A stretch of DNA of 64,000 nt from Escherichia sp. ESNIH1 (GTDB lineage Bacteria; Pseudomonadota; Gammaproteobacteria; Enterobacterales; Enterobacteriaceae), in contig PQKR01000003.1 in NCBI GenBank assembly GCA_002918705.1, positions 248,001-312,000 on the forward strand. The letters are read 5' to 3'. Shown piece by piece: positions 28,673-38,932 of this stretch. Within the stretch, counting starts at the first letter, position 1. Each line of letters starts with the position of its first letter. The notes beneath the pieces are model-generated. The model ran no database searches, was not told where the DNA came from, and worked only from the letters and a program-made list of their open reading frames with translations. Both the position numbers and the translations under genes were made by a program.

Positions 28673-29095
28673 TTAAAAATCTTTATCCGCCTGCATTGCG
28701 CTGGAGATGGTGTAGTTACAGTATTGAATACTCTCTCTGGAGCTTATTAACGCCTCCTCGATCAGCTTGCCGGTATCGGGCTCGTCGCCGGAAATAAGCA
28801 GATCGATGACCAGCGGTAAGTTGAGGCCCGCCACCAGGTGGAAACGGGGCCGCTGCAGAAAGCGAACAAATTCGTTATTCACGCTGCCGGCGAAGATATC
28901 GGTGATCGCCACGATCTCATCCTCGTCAGGGATCCGCTGCATGAGCTCGGTGACCTGCTCGGTTAAATCCCGCTGCTCCTCAACGTAGGCACAGAGGGTC
29001 GAAATGTCCGCCTGTTTACCGAGGATCAGCTCGACTGAGTCGAGTACGCCCCGGGCAAGAGTGCCATGACTGGCAAATATGTAGTGTCGTTTCAT
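28673..29095 (-). CDS. gfrA: Mannose-family PTS subunit IIA
   Basis: A 140-residue EIIA-Man domain protein: MKRHYIFASHGTLARGVLDS contains the phosphorylated histidine (H10), and VAITDIFAGSVNNEF and LVAGLNLPLVIDLL are conserved. ATG 29095 with an upstream GAGGACAGG is chosen; the open frame upstream runs through the promoter and is not used. It is the first gene of the sigma-54 transcribed operon. Confidence 0.9.
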   Translation of the reverse strand: MKRHYIFASHGTLARGVLDSVELILGKQADISTLCAYVEEQRDLTEQVTELMQRIPDEDEIVAITDIFAGSVNNEFVRFLQRPRFHLVAGLNLPLVIDLLISGDEPDTGKLIEEALISSRESIQYCNYTISSAMQADKDF

Positions 29096-29131
29096 CCTGT
29101 CCTCGAAAATGCGTTCCACTACCCGTGATAT

Positions 29132-29147
29132 TGCAACCGGCGTGCCA
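29132..29147 (-). promoter_or_regulatory. Sigma-54 promoter of the gfr-type operon
   Basis: On the minus strand TGGCACGCCGGTTGCA is a full match to the -24/-12 consensus TGGCACG-N4-TTGCA. Transcription should start near 29121, 26 bases before the IIA start codon. The upstream regulator carries the GAFTGA motif needed to activate sigma-54 polymerase. Confidence 0.93.
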
Positions 29148-29149
29148 CG

Positions 29150-29178
29150 AAAAAGTGGCGCACGGTGAAATGCGCCAC
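29150..29178 (-). terminator. Terminator of gfrR, abutting the sigma-54 promoter
   Basis: On the minus strand a perfect 8-bp stem GTGGCGCA/TGCGCCAC with an 8-base loop is followed by TTTTT. The T-tract ends two bases before the -24 element, so regulator and operon are separate transcripts. Confidence 0.85.
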
Positions 29179-29196
29179 GACAGGAGAGCGGGAGGA

Positions 29197-31959
29197 TTAA
29201 AACTCTTGATCTTGCGGAATAAATTCGGTTTCCAGGGTGAGAATATTGTGGATGTAACAAAGTTCTACAGTGGGGATTTTGACACTATAACTGCTCTCAA
29301 TGACACTAAAGGCCTGCTTAATATCGGCCAGCTCGCTTTCCGGACACTGCCGTCCCGCATAGCTGGCAGGAGAGGCGTTACGGATCAGGCGCTCTATCAG
29401 GCAGCTGATATGCACGTAGAGCGCTACCTTCCGGTCGTTAGGGATCTGACAGCCGGTAAGATGCTCGTAGCGCAGGACAAACTGCTCGACCTGGTTTAGC
29501 ACCTTGCTGGTATCGAGAATAGTGACCGACTCTATCACCCGCCGCAGGGAGAAGTTCTTCAGCAGCAGATTGTTGATCTCGTCGATCTGCTCTGGCGTGG
29601 CGATATCGCCAAAGATACGCATCAGCTGGGCATGGCCATCCCCGGCGATTAGCGAATCCAGCGAGATCCACGGCACGGCGGGCAGGTGCGGGTCGAAGGT
29701 GCCGACCACGGCCAGCATCTCGTAGCGATTAAACGCCAGCGCGCTCGCCTGGCCGTTGCTGAGCGTGTCGTAGTCGCAGGCGATGACATCAATGCCTAAC
29801 GTCTCTGGAATGCTGGCCTTCAGCAGCGTGCAGAGATTGGTTGCCGCGCCAAGGCCGGTGACGCAGGTGGTCAGGATCACCCGCGGACGGTTGGCCTGCG
29901 GCCAGAAGATCTGATGCTCTACCGGCAGGTCACCGCTGACCTCCCGGGCGATATCCTCAATCAGATCGCCGCGTAAAATCCGCTCGCCCACGTAGAGCGC
30001 CATGCTGGTGGAGACGTTATTAACGATCGCCACCGGCGTCGAGACCCGGCGCTGGAAATGGTGATGAATAGCGTTGAGCGATCCCATGTCGACGAGGATG
30101 ATGACGCCCGAGGCCAGGGTATTGCTCTCGATGTAGTCGATCACCTGGCGGGCAATGGCCTCCGGCGTGACGTCCAGCGGCATATCGAAGGATTCAAACA
30201 GGTGATTTTTTAACAGGCGATTGGCGACGTTAGCAATACTACTGGCGGTGGCGTAGCCGTGGGCCAGGATAACGGCGCGGGTGACGTGCGGCTGGCTGAC
30301 GGCACCGGACTGATGCAACCACAGCACCAGCAGCAGGGCATCGATCCGCTGCGGTTCGATATCCAGCTTCTGCGCCAGCGCGGTGATGATGGCCTGGCAA
30401 AAACGGTAGAGCAGCGGGTACTTCTGGGCGAGGAAGTCGTCGAGGCTGCGGATCCGCTCCTGGCTCAGGCGAGAGGGGGTACTTCGAGAGCGGTGCACCA
30501 GGTAGTGGCTCAGGGCGTAGATGCAGTTGCCGTTAAACTGAATGTTGAACTGCTTCTCCAGGCGGTAGAACTCCTCGCGCACCTGCTGCGTGGTCAGGAG
30601 CAGCATCGGCGAGTCCGTGGCGTCGCGGTTATCGAAAATGAGCCGGTCAAAAAGCCCTTCGATCGCCTCCCCCATGCGTTTGCGGGCCTCTTCCCAATCC
30701 GCGTGGCCGCTCATCCACTGCTCATAGAGCGCCAGCACCTGGCACTGGGTGTCGTAGATCACGCCCCGGGTGGGATCCCGGGCGCGCAGGAGCCACACCA
30801 GGCTGGTCTGCGGCTCAACGATCAGGTTTTCATCCGCTGCCAGCGGCTCGCCAGAGGCCGGGATGGCCGCAGCGATCTTCTCCGGCAGATGCTGAATGCC
30901 CACCACCAGCTCTTCGCCGCCCCGCTGCTTGGCCCACGACGCCGCCACTGTGTACTTCACGGCGTTCTTCAGCTCGCCAACGTTGCCCCGGTAGACAAAG
31001 TGGTTCAGGACCTGCATCAGGCGGGGAGTTAACGCCAGACGCACCGCCAGCTTTTTCGCCTCCAGCCAGAAGAAGAGCAGGATCAGCGCCTCCTTCTCCT
31101 GTCGGGAGCGGCTTTGCAGATCGGGCAGCGTCACCAGAATCGGGATACGCCGCAAAAAGGTGGTTAAGAAGGTGCTGTGCAGCTCCTCGGTGGTGGCGAA
31201 GACCAGCCTCGTTGTGACCGGGCGTCCCTGCGCCGTCTCCCCAACCCGGTAGATCTCCTTGCGATCCAGCCAGGTAAAAAGCTTCTCCTGCCCCTCGGCG
31301 TTGAGTCGGTGCACCTCGTCGAGGAACAGCATCCCGCCGTTGGCCGCCTCAAAGGCGCCCTGACGGTCCGTCTGCGCCCCGGTAAAGGCCCCTTTGGCAT
31401 AGCCAAATAGGTTGGCCGCCAGCAGCTCCGGATTGCTGGCATACTGGGCGCAGTTAAAGCTGATGAAGGGCGCATCGTCCGCCAACAGCCCCTCGGAGAT
31501 AGCGAACGCGTGCATCAGTTTCGCCATGTAGCTTTTGCCGGTGCCGCTGTCGCCGGTAATCAGCAGCGGCAGGCCACCGTCCGGGTAGAAGAGCGCGGTT
31601 TTAAGCTGCTCAATGGGCTTCTTCAGGCTCTCATCGTGACCGATAAGCAGCGAAAAGTGATCGGGCCGTTCCGGCTCTGGCCCACCGTCGCCAAGCAGCT
31701 GGGCAACGCTCTCATACTCGTTGGCGGCCAGGGGAAAGAACTGCTGGCTGAAGGTTTTTTTATGCAGAAAGTAGACGGGCCGGGTGTTGATCTTCACCAG
31801 CACACCCTGGGCAACCAGCTGGTTGAGATAGTGGCTGGCGGTATTTCTCTTCAGCGAAAAACGCTGCGCCAGATAGCTGGCGGTAAACACCTCGCTCAGC
31901 TTTTCCGGATCGAAAAAGTCAGTCTGATTGGCCAAAAACGTCAGTAATTCATCACGCAT
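29197..31959 (-). CDS. gfrR: LevR-family sigma-54 activator with PRD and PTS domains
   Basis: A 920-residue regulator. In order: an N-terminal winged helix (about 1-70); an AAA+ domain with Walker A GDSGTGKS (136-143), sigma-54 contact loop GAFTGA (190-195) and Walker B GGMLFLDEVH; a first PRD (about 455-555, H485/H489); an EIIA-Man-like domain with VILAHG (H567); an EIIB-like segment with TTCVTGLGAA (about 697-706); and a second PRD near the end. PTS phosphorylation should tune its activity by substrate. ATG 31959 follows AAGGGG; the GTG five codons earlier overlaps that ribosome site. The DNA-binding domain is N-terminal, as in LevR. Confidence 0.9.
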   Translation of the reverse strand: MRDELLTFLANQTDFFDPEKLSEVFTASYLAQRFSLKRNTASHYLNQLVAQGVLVKINTRPVYFLHKKTFSQQFFPLAANEYESVAQLLGDGGPEPERPDHFSLLIGHDESLKKPIEQLKTALFYPDGGLPLLITGDSGTGKSYMAKLMHAFAISEGLLADDAPFISFNCAQYASNPELLAANLFGYAKGAFTGAQTDRQGAFEAANGGMLFLDEVHRLNAEGQEKLFTWLDRKEIYRVGETAQGRPVTTRLVFATTEELHSTFLTTFLRRIPILVTLPDLQSRSRQEKEALILLFFWLEAKKLAVRLALTPRLMQVLNHFVYRGNVGELKNAVKYTVAASWAKQRGGEELVVGIQHLPEKIAAAIPASGEPLAADENLIVEPQTSLVWLLRARDPTRGVIYDTQCQVLALYEQWMSGHADWEEARKRMGEAIEGLFDRLIFDNRDATDSPMLLLTTQQVREEFYRLEKQFNIQFNGNCIYALSHYLVHRSRSTPSRLSQERIRSLDDFLAQKYPLLYRFCQAIITALAQKLDIEPQRIDALLLVLWLHQSGAVSQPHVTRAVILAHGYATASSIANVANRLLKNHLFESFDMPLDVTPEAIARQVIDYIESNTLASGVIILVDMGSLNAIHHHFQRRVSTPVAIVNNVSTSMALYVGERILRGDLIEDIAREVSGDLPVEHQIFWPQANRPRVILTTCVTGLGAATNLCTLLKASIPETLGIDVIACDYDTLSNGQASALAFNRYEMLAVVGTFDPHLPAVPWISLDSLIAGDGHAQLMRIFGDIATPEQIDEINNLLLKNFSLRRVIESVTILDTSKVLNQVEQFVLRYEHLTGCQIPNDRKVALYVHISCLIERLIRNASPASYAGRQCPESELADIKQAFSVIESSYSVKIPTVELCYIHNILTLETEFIPQDQEF

Positions 31960-31983
31960 TGCTTTCCCCTTCACGCATCGTTC

Positions 31984-32002
31984 TGCGGGTATGATGCCCG
32001 CA
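31984..32002. promoter_or_regulatory. Inverted repeat in the gfrR leader
   Basis: TGCGGG-TATGATG-CCCGCA, 6-bp arms, 25 bases upstream of the gfrR start codon; an operator or RNA hairpin, undetermined. Confidence 0.4.
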
Positions 32003-32066
32003 AACCGAGACCGTAGGGGAAAGCAGCGGTGTTGAATTTACGCTTTTGTGGAAAGGCGCACAGAAT

Positions 32067-32148
32067 GCCCGGTGGCGCTTCGCTTACGCGGGCCTACAAA
32101 CCCGCACGGTGCCCACCGTAGGCCGGGCAAACGCAGTGCCGCCCGGCG
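32067..32148. repeat. BIME between gfrR and gsiD
   Basis: Two opposed REPs (GCCCGGTGGCGCTTCGC... and GTAGGCCGGGCAAACGC...), the same pair that forms the tandem array at 49047-49750. Confidence 0.85.
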
Positions 32149-32156
32149 GTGCAGCC

Positions 32157-33068
32157 TCAGCCCTTAATCTTCGGATCCAGCGCGTCCCGTAGTCCGTCGC
32201 CCAGCAGATTAAAGGCCAGCACGGTGAGGAAGATCGCCAGGCTCGGGAAGAGCGCTACGTGCGGAGCGATAACCATATCCGCCCGCGCCTCGTTGAGCAT
32301 CGCCCCCCACTCCGGCGTCGGCGGCTGCGCCCCCAGCCCCAAAAACGAGAGGCTGGCGGCGGAGATGATCGAGGTACCAATTCGCATGGTGAAGTAGACC
32401 ACAATGGACGAGATGGTCCCCGGCAGAATGTGGCGGAACAGGATGGTGGCATCGCTGGCGCCGATGCTACGCGCCGACTCGATAAAGGTCTGCTGCTTCA
32501 GCACCAGCGTGTTGCCGCGCACCAGCCGGGCAAAGGCTGGGACCGAGAAGACCGCCACGGCGATAATCACGTTGGACATGCCGCTGCCCATCACCGCCAC
32601 TACCGCAATCGCCAGCAGAATGCCGGGGAAGGCAAACAGCACGTCGCAGATGCGCATGATGATGCGATCCCACCAGCCCTCGTAGTAGCCCGCCAGCAGG
32701 CCGAGCACCGTGCCGATAGCGGCCCCGATCAGCACCGCCAGCACCCCAGCGGCCAGCGAGATCTGCGCCCCTACCAGCACGCGGCTAAAGATATCCCGCC
32801 CGAGCGAGTCAACGCCGAACCAGTGCACCATCGACGGTCCCTCGTTGAGCCGGTCGTAGTCGAAGTAGTTCTCGGCATCAAAGGGCACGATCCACGGCGC
32901 AACGGCGGCAACGATAATCAGCAGCACCACAAACAGCCCGGCGGTCATCGCCACTGGCTGACGGCGGAAGCGCCGCCAGAACTCATGCCACGGGGTACGG
33001 ATACGCGCCGGCTTGATCCCCGGCATAGCATTTAATATCGCCTGACGACGCCAGTTTAAAAGTCGCAT
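32157..33068 (-). CDS. gsiD: GsiD, glutathione ABC transporter permease
   Basis: A 303-residue permease of the dipeptide (DppC/OppC) family with an N-terminal cytoplasmic segment ([28 protein letters not shown]) and the coupling loop [21 protein letters not shown]. The C-terminal [14 protein letters not shown] is typical. It pairs with GsiC, which ends two bases upstream. Confidence 0.96.
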   Translation of the reverse strand: MRLLNWRRQAILNAMPGIKPARIRTPWHEFWRRFRRQPVAMTAGLFVVLLIIVAAVAPWIVPFDAENYFDYDRLNEGPSMVHWFGVDSLGRDIFSRVLVGAQISLAAGVLAVLIGAAIGTVLGLLAGYYEGWWDRIIMRICDVLFAFPGILLAIAVVAVMGSGMSNVIIAVAVFSVPAFARLVRGNTLVLKQQTFIESARSIGASDATILFRHILPGTISSIVVYFTMRIGTSIISAASLSFLGLGAQPPTPEWGAMLNEARADMVIAPHVALFPSLAIFLTVLAFNLLGDGLRDALDPKIKG

Positions 33069-33070
33069 CC

Positions 33071-33991
33071 TTACTTATACCTGATAGAGGGGTTAATGGC
33101 GGCGTAGAGCATATCCACCACTAAGTTGATAAGAATAAACTCCAGCGAGAAGAGCAGCACCTCGGCCTGAATCACCGGGTAGTCACGCATCTCCACCGAG
33201 TCCACCAGCAGGCGGCCAAGGCCTGGCCAGTTAAATACCTTTTCGACCACAATCGAGCCGCCGAGCAGGAAGCCAAACTGCAGGCCCATCATGGTCACCA
33301 CCGGGATCATGGCGTTACGCAGGCCATGCTTGAGGATAACCCACTTCTCGCTGACCCCTTTGGCGCGCGCGGTGCGCATATAGTCCTCGTTGAGTACATC
33401 TACGAAAGAGGCACGGGTGAAGCGCGCCATCACCGCCGCCACCGCAGCCCCGAGGGTCAGCGACGGCAGGACATAGTGCCGCCAGCTGTCCGCCCCCACG
33501 GTAGGCAGCCAGCCCAGCTCAACGGAGAAGACCTGCATCAGCAGCATGCCGAGCGCAAAGGCCGGAAATGAAATGCCGGTCACCGCCAGCGCCATACCGA
33601 TGCGATCCGGCCAGCGGTTGCGCCAGACGGCGGCGACGATCCCGGCAGCGAGGCCAAACAGTACCGCCCAGACCATGCTGGCGATGGTAAGCCAGAAGGT
33701 GGGCATGAAGCGGCTGGCGATCTCCTCCGCCACCGGACGGCGGGAGACCATCGACATGCCAAAATCCCCCTGCAGCACGTTGGTGATGTAGTGCCAGAAC
33801 TGCTGCCACAGCGGCTGGTCAAGGCCCAGCTGCTGACGCACCAGCGCCACCACCTGCGCGTCGGCCTCCGGTCCGGCAATCAGCCGCGCCGGATCCCCCG
33901 GCAGCATATGCACGAACAGAAAGACCAGCACCGCCACAATCAGCAGCGTGGGGATCAGGCCGAGCAGGCGTTTAAAAAAATAGTTAAGCAT
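33071..33991 (-). CDS. gsiC: GsiC, glutathione ABC transporter permease
   Basis: A 306-residue permease of the DppB/OppB family, starting [24 protein letters not shown], with [15 protein letters not shown] and the docking loop [22 protein letters not shown]. It forms the inner-membrane channel with GsiD. The gap to gsiB is 50 bases. Confidence 0.96.
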   Translation of the reverse strand: MLNYFFKRLLGLIPTLLIVAVLVFLFVHMLPGDPARLIAGPEADAQVVALVRQQLGLDQPLWQQFWHYITNVLQGDFGMSMVSRRPVAEEIASRFMPTFWLTIASMVWAVLFGLAAGIVAAVWRNRWPDRIGMALAVTGISFPAFALGMLLMQVFSVELGWLPTVGADSWRHYVLPSLTLGAAVAAVMARFTRASFVDVLNEDYMRTARAKGVSEKWVILKHGLRNAMIPVVTMMGLQFGFLLGGSIVVEKVFNWPGLGRLLVDSVEMRDYPVIQAEVLLFSLEFILINLVVDMLYAAINPSIRYK

Positions 33992-34041
33992 CTTCTACCC
34001 TGTTGCTGGCCCCCGCCGCGCTGGACGGAGGCCAGGCACGA

Positions 34042-35580
34042 CTATTTTAAGTCTGCGTCGTCAAAGCTAAAGCCGGTATCCGGCATGATATAAAAACCGC
34101 TCAGATCTTTATTGTGTGCGGAGACCAGTTTCTCTACCACCAGCGGCACCCACGGTGACTCTTTCCAGATGGTATCCTGCGCCGCCTTGTAGTGCTGCGC
34201 CTTCTCTTCGTTATTGGTCGTCTTCAGCGCAGCGGCGAGATCTTTATCCACCTGCGGATTGCTGTAGAACGCGGTGTTGAACAGGGTTGGCGGCCAGTTC
34301 TGCGAGGCGAACAGCGGCGACAGCGCCCAGTCCGCTTCGCCGGTCGACGCCGACCAGCCGGTGTAGAACATCCTGACCCCGCTCTCCTTCTGCCCTTTGC
34401 CCTCTACTTCGGCCGCGCGCTGCCCGGCGTCCATCGCCGTTACCTGCGCCTTGATGCCTACCTGGGCCAGCTGCTGCTGGGTAAACTGCAGCACCTTCTG
34501 GGCGGTGCTGTGGTTATGGGAGGACCACAGCGTGGTGGTGAACCCGTTCGGGTAACCCGCCTCTTTCAGCAGTTCGCGCGCCTTAGCCGGATCGTAGGGC
34601 CACGGCTGGTAGCTCTGGGCGCAGGCAATAGACGGCGGCACGATGCCGGTAGCCGGGGTGGCGTAGCCGGCGAAGGCGACCTTCACCAGCGCCTGGCGGT
34701 TGATGGCGTAGTTGATCGCTTCGCGCACTTTCGGATTATCAAACGGCTTCTGCGTCACGTTGAGGCTGATGTAGCGCTGCATAATTGACGGGCTGGCGAC
34801 CAGATCCAGCTTTGGATTCTTCTGCAACACGGTGGCCTGCTCATAGGGGATCGGGAAGGCAAACTGCGCCTCGCCGGTCTGGAGCATCGCCGCACGGGTG
34901 TTGTTATCCACCACCGGGCGCCAGGTAATGGTATCCAGCTTCGGCAGCCCCTGCTGCCAGTAGCCAGCAAACTTCTTCACCTTCACAAAGTCGGTCTGGT
35001 TCCAGGTCTCCAGCTCGTACGGACCGGTGCCGACCGGATGGAAACCAATCTCTTTACCATACTTTTTCAGCGCGGCAGGCGAGATCATTGCCGTGGCCGG
35101 ATGGGCGAGGATATTGATAAAGGCCGAGAAGGGCTGGGTGAGGGTGATCTTCACCGTGGTGGGATCCACCGCCTCGGTTTTAGCAATATTCTTGTAGAGG
35201 TTGTAGCGCTTCAGCCCGCTCTCTTTATTGCTGGCGCGGTCAAGGTTGGCCTTCACCGCCTCGGCGTTAAAGTCGGTGCCGTCCTGGAACTTGACGCCGC
35301 TGCGCAGCTTAATGGTGTAGACCAGCCCGTCGTCAGAGACGGTATAGCTCTCGGCCAGGACGTTTTTTAGCTTCATATCTTTATCGAGGCCAAACAGGCC
35401 CTGATAGAACGACTTTGCTACCGCCTGGGAGAGCGTGTCGTTTGCATCATAGGGATCGAGGGTGGTGAAGTTCGACCCCACGGCCACCACCACATCTTTG
35501 GCAGCGAAGGCGGGTGCCACGGCGAGCGCGGCGGCAACGCCCAGCGCCAGACGCCATTTACGCGCAACAAATTGTGTCAT
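34042..35580 (-). CDS. gsiB: GsiB, glutathione-binding periplasmic protein
   Basis: A 512-residue SBP_bac_5 family receptor with a signal peptide ending APAFA and mature start [23 protein letters not shown]. It captures glutathione (gamma-Glu-Cys-Gly) in the periplasm for GsiCD, as in E. coli. It lies 33 bases after gsiA. Confidence 0.95.
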   Translation of the reverse strand: MTQFVARKWRLALGVAAALAVAPAFAAKDVVVAVGSNFTTLDPYDANDTLSQAVAKSFYQGLFGLDKDMKLKNVLAESYTVSDDGLVYTIKLRSGVKFQDGTDFNAEAVKANLDRASNKESGLKRYNLYKNIAKTEAVDPTTVKITLTQPFSAFINILAHPATAMISPAALKKYGKEIGFHPVGTGPYELETWNQTDFVKVKKFAGYWQQGLPKLDTITWRPVVDNNTRAAMLQTGEAQFAFPIPYEQATVLQKNPKLDLVASPSIMQRYISLNVTQKPFDNPKVREAINYAINRQALVKVAFAGYATPATGIVPPSIACAQSYQPWPYDPAKARELLKEAGYPNGFTTTLWSSHNHSTAQKVLQFTQQQLAQVGIKAQVTAMDAGQRAAEVEGKGQKESGVRMFYTGWSASTGEADWALSPLFASQNWPPTLFNTAFYSNPQVDKDLAAALKTTNNEEKAQHYKAAQDTIWKESPWVPLVVEKLVSAHNKDLSGFYIMPDTGFSFDDADLK

Positions 35581-35613
35581 CTTATTCTCCTGAAATTCCC
35601 TGCCTGTTAACGA

Positions 35614-37494
35614 TCAAAAACGGGATTGCGTGCTGCCGGGCGTCGAGCGGGCAACAAAGTGGCCAGGCCCGACGCTGTGCAGCTCCACGCGATGTGAGTC
35701 ATCACCCGGCTTATAGATATTGCTGGGCATCTCATCGGAGAGCAGCACGCGCTGCGCCCGAGGATGCCCCGGCTCGGCCACCGGCACGGCGGCCATCAGC
35801 TTGCGCGTATAGGGGTGCTGCGGGTTCTCAAATACCGCACGCCGCGGGCCGATCTCCACGATCTGCCCAAGGTACATTACCGCCACCCGATGGCTGATAC
35901 GCTCTACTACCGCCATATCGTGGGAGATAAACAGAAAGGCGATGCCCATCTCCCGCTGCAAATCGAGTAGCAAATTAATAATCTGCGCCTGGATAGAGAC
36001 GTCCAGCGCCGACACCGCCTCGTCGGCGACCACCACTTTTGGATCGAGGGCCAGCGCCCGGGCAATGCTGATGCGCTGCCGCTGGCCGCCGGAAAACTCG
36101 TGGGGATAGCGCCAGGCGTGCTCGGGCTTGAGCCCGACCCGCTCCAGCAGCCAGGCCACCCGACGCTGGGCATCCTCCTCCCCCATCAGCCGATGCACGC
36201 GCAGCGGCTCCATAATCGAATAGCCCACCGTCTGGCGCGGATCGAGGGAGGCGTAGGGATCCTGGAAGATAAACTGGATATCCCGGCGCAGCGGCTGCAG
36301 CTTGCTGTCCGGCAGGGTATCAATCCGCTTGCCTTCAAACAGAATAGACCCGCCCTGGGATTCCACCAGCCGCAGCAGCGCTCGCCCGGTGGTGGATTTT
36401 CCGCTGCCGGACTCCCCCACCAGCGCCAGCGTCTCCCCCGGCCAGAGGTCAAAGCTGACGTGCTCCACGGCGCGTACCTCGCGGGTCACGCGGTTGAGAA
36501 TGCCGCTGCGCAGGCCGAAGCGGGTGACCAGGTCGCGCACCTGGAGGATCGGTTCCCCGTCAACCACCGTATCCTGCTCAATCTCCGCTTCATGCTGGTC
36601 CGGACGCTCCTTGCTCACCAGCGGCAGGCGGCGAGGCAGATCGCTGCCGTTCATCGCCCCCAGTTTAGGAACGGCGGCCAGCAGCGCTTTGGTGTAGGCG
36701 TGCTGCGGGCTGTGGAAAACGGCCTCCACGGTGCCGGTCTCTACCGCCTCGCCCTGGTACATCACCAGCACGCGATCGGCGATATCCGCCACTACCCCCA
36801 TATCGTGGGTGATAAAGATCACCCCCATCGCCATCTCTTTTTGCAGCACGTTGATAAGCTGTAAAATCTGCGCCTGGATAGTCACATCGAGGGCGGTGGT
36901 CGGCTCGTCGGCAATCAGCACCGCCGGACGGCAGGAGAGCGCCATCGCAATCATCACCCGCTGGCGCATCCCGCCGGAGAGCTGGTGAGGATAGCGGGAG
37001 AGGATCGCGTCGGCCTCGGGAATTCGCACCTGCTCAAGCATCCGTTTCGCCTCCGCCAGCGCCGCCTCGCGTCCCAGCTTCTGGTGCAGGCGGATCGACT
37101 CGGCGATCTGCTCGCCGACGGTAAATACCGGATTGAGGGAGGTCATCGGCTCCTGGAAAATCATGGCGATATCGGCCCCGCGCACGCCACGCATCTGCGC
37201 CCGGCTTAAGGCGTTGAGATCCACCACCTGGCGATTGCGCCGCTGAAGCCGCATATGGTCACAGCGCACGCGGGCCCCGCTCTGCTGCTCCAGCAGGCGC
37301 AGCAGCGCCAGGGCAGTGACCGACTTGCCCGAGCCGGATTCGCCCACGATCGCCAGCGTCTCGCCGCGCTGCAGGCTGAACGACAGATCGCGCACCGCCT
37401 GCGTCACCTGACCTTCGTTTTCGAAACGAATGTTCAGGTTGCTGACGTCCAGCACGGGGCTATTTTCTACCTGGTGAATTTGCGGCTTAGTCAT
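35614..37494 (-). CDS. gsiA: GsiA, double-domain glutathione ABC transporter ATPase
   Basis: A 626-residue fusion of two ABC ATPase domains, as in E. coli. Both Walker A motifs read GESGSGKS (near residues 53 and 360), both signatures are present (LSGGMRQR and FSGGQRQR), and two Walker B segments are visible ([22 protein letters not shown]). It is the first gene of the operon here. In K-12 the isoaspartyl peptidase gene iaaA precedes it; in this window 202 bases with no gene lie between gsiA and divergent moeA. Confidence 0.96.
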   Translation of the reverse strand: MTKPQIHQVENSPVLDVSNLNIRFENEGQVTQAVRDLSFSLQRGETLAIVGESGSGKSVTALALLRLLEQQSGARVRCDHMRLQRRNRQVVDLNALSRAQMRGVRGADIAMIFQEPMTSLNPVFTVGEQIAESIRLHQKLGREAALAEAKRMLEQVRIPEADAILSRYPHQLSGGMRQRVMIAMALSCRPAVLIADEPTTALDVTIQAQILQLINVLQKEMAMGVIFITHDMGVVADIADRVLVMYQGEAVETGTVEAVFHSPQHAYTKALLAAVPKLGAMNGSDLPRRLPLVSKERPDQHEAEIEQDTVVDGEPILQVRDLVTRFGLRSGILNRVTREVRAVEHVSFDLWPGETLALVGESGSGKSTTGRALLRLVESQGGSILFEGKRIDTLPDSKLQPLRRDIQFIFQDPYASLDPRQTVGYSIMEPLRVHRLMGEEDAQRRVAWLLERVGLKPEHAWRYPHEFSGGQRQRISIARALALDPKVVVADEAVSALDVSIQAQIINLLLDLQREMGIAFLFISHDMAVVERISHRVAVMYLGQIVEIGPRRAVFENPQHPYTRKLMAAVPVAEPGHPRAQRVLLSDEMPSNIYKPGDDSHRVELHSVGPGHFVARSTPGSTQSRF

Positions 37495-37696
37495 TATCTA
37501 TTGCTCGTCTGGCAGCTTTTTCTATAAATATCATTATTGTCGCCGCAGTTTGATACGAATTTTGAATATAGAAAGTCGAAACGGTGATGTAAAGAGCCCG
37601 CGCGGCAATGGCACATAATGGGTACATACAGTCTGGCCCGGTTTTCTGCCATAATGGCGCATTGATTTCCCAGATTGCCCTCCCAGGAGTGAACTC

Positions 37697-38932
37697 ATGG
37701 ACCATACCGCCGGGCTGATCCCGCTTGACGCGGCGCTCGCTCAGATGTTGTCGCACATTACCCCCCTCACCGACTATGAAACCCTGCCCCTGCAGGCCTG
37801 CTTTGGCCGGGTAACGGCGCGGGAGATTGTCTCCCCGCTCAACGTGCCGGGCTTCGATAACGCCGCGATGGATGGTTACGCCGTGCGCCTCGATGCCCCG
37901 CTGGCAGGCGTGCCGCAGCCGGTGGCGGGCAAGGCCTTTGCCGGTCAGCCGTTCCACGGCGAGTGGCCTGCGGGAAGCTGCATCCGCATTATGACCGGCG
38001 CGCCGATCCCGCCGGGCTGCGATGCGGTGGTGATGCAGGAGGAGACCGAGCAGAGCGACGCCGGGGTGCTGTTTACCGGTGACGTGCGTCCAGGGCAGCA
38101 CATTCGCCGTGCCGGAGAGGATATCACCCAGGGGGCGGTAGTTTACGCTCCGGGCACCACTCTGACGGTGGCGGAGCTGCCGGTGCTGGCCTCCCTTGGC
38201 ATTCCCGAGGTTGAGGTGGTGCGCAAGGTGCGGGTGGCCCTCTTCTCTACCGGTGACGAGCTGCAGCTGCCAGGCCAGCCGCTGGGTGATGGCCAGATCT
38301 ACGACACCAACCGCCTGGCGGTGCACATCATGCTGGAGCAGCTCGGCTGTGAGGTGATCAACCTTGGCATCATTCCGGACGATCCCGACCGGCTGCGCGA
38401 GGCCTTTATTGCCGCTGACCAGCAGGCCGACGTGGTGATCAGCTCCGGCGGCGTCTCGGTGGGCGAAGCGGACTACACCAAAACCCTGCTGGAAGAGCTG
38501 GGGGAGATTGCCTTCTGGAAGCTGGCGATTAAACCCGGCAAGCCGTTTGCCTTCGGCAAGCTCAGCCACGCCTGGTTCTGCGGCCTGCCGGGTAACCCGG
38601 TCTCGGCGGCGCTGACCTTCTACCAGCTGGTGCAGCCTCTGCTGGCCCAACTGAGCGGCAAGCCTGGCAGCGCCCTGCCTCCGCGTCTGCGGGTCCGCGC
38701 CGCCACCCGGCTGAAGAAGGCGCCGGGGCGCCTCGACTTCCAGCGCGGCATCGTTGCGCGTAACGCCGAGGGGGATTTGCAGGTGAGCACCACCGGCCAC
38801 CAGGGATCCCACATTTTCAGCTCCTTTAGCCAGGGCAACTGCTTTATCGTGCTGGAGTGCGAGCGCGGCAGCGTCGAGCCAGGGGAGTGGGTTGAGATCG
38901 AGCCGTTTAACCATCTGTTTGGGGGGCTGTGA
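37697..38932 (+). CDS. moeA: MoeA, molybdopterin molybdotransferase
   Basis: A 411-residue enzyme that inserts molybdate into adenylylated molybdopterin. The MoeA N-terminal domains include [14 protein letters not shown] and [14 protein letters not shown]. The MoCF domain has [18 protein letters not shown] and [14 protein letters not shown], and domain IV closes the chain. CCCAGGAGTG precedes the ATG. Its stop overlaps the moeB start (ATGA). Confidence 0.97.
   Translation: MDHTAGLIPLDAALAQMLSHITPLTDYETLPLQACFGRVTAREIVSPLNVPGFDNAAMDGYAVRLDAPLAGVPQPVAGKAFAGQPFHGEWPAGSCIRIMTGAPIPPGCDAVVMQEETEQSDAGVLFTGDVRPGQHIRRAGEDITQGAVVYAPGTTLTVAELPVLASLGIPEVEVVRKVRVALFSTGDELQLPGQPLGDGQIYDTNRLAVHIMLEQLGCEVINLGIIPDDPDRLREAFIAADQQADVVISSGGVSVGEADYTKTLLEELGEIAFWKLAIKPGKPFAFGKLSHAWFCGLPGNPVSAALTFYQLVQPLLAQLSGKPGSALPPRLRVRAATRLKKAPGRLDFQRGIVARNAEGDLQVSTTGHQGSHIFSSFSQGNCFIVLECERGSVEPGEWVEIEPFNHLFGGL

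Noticed and set aside
28187-29095. D-glucosaminate (dga) PTS as the identity of the operon
   Set aside because: The dga system carries ammonia-lyase and KDPG-aldolase type enzymes; here the enzymes are two SIS-domain proteins as in gfr.
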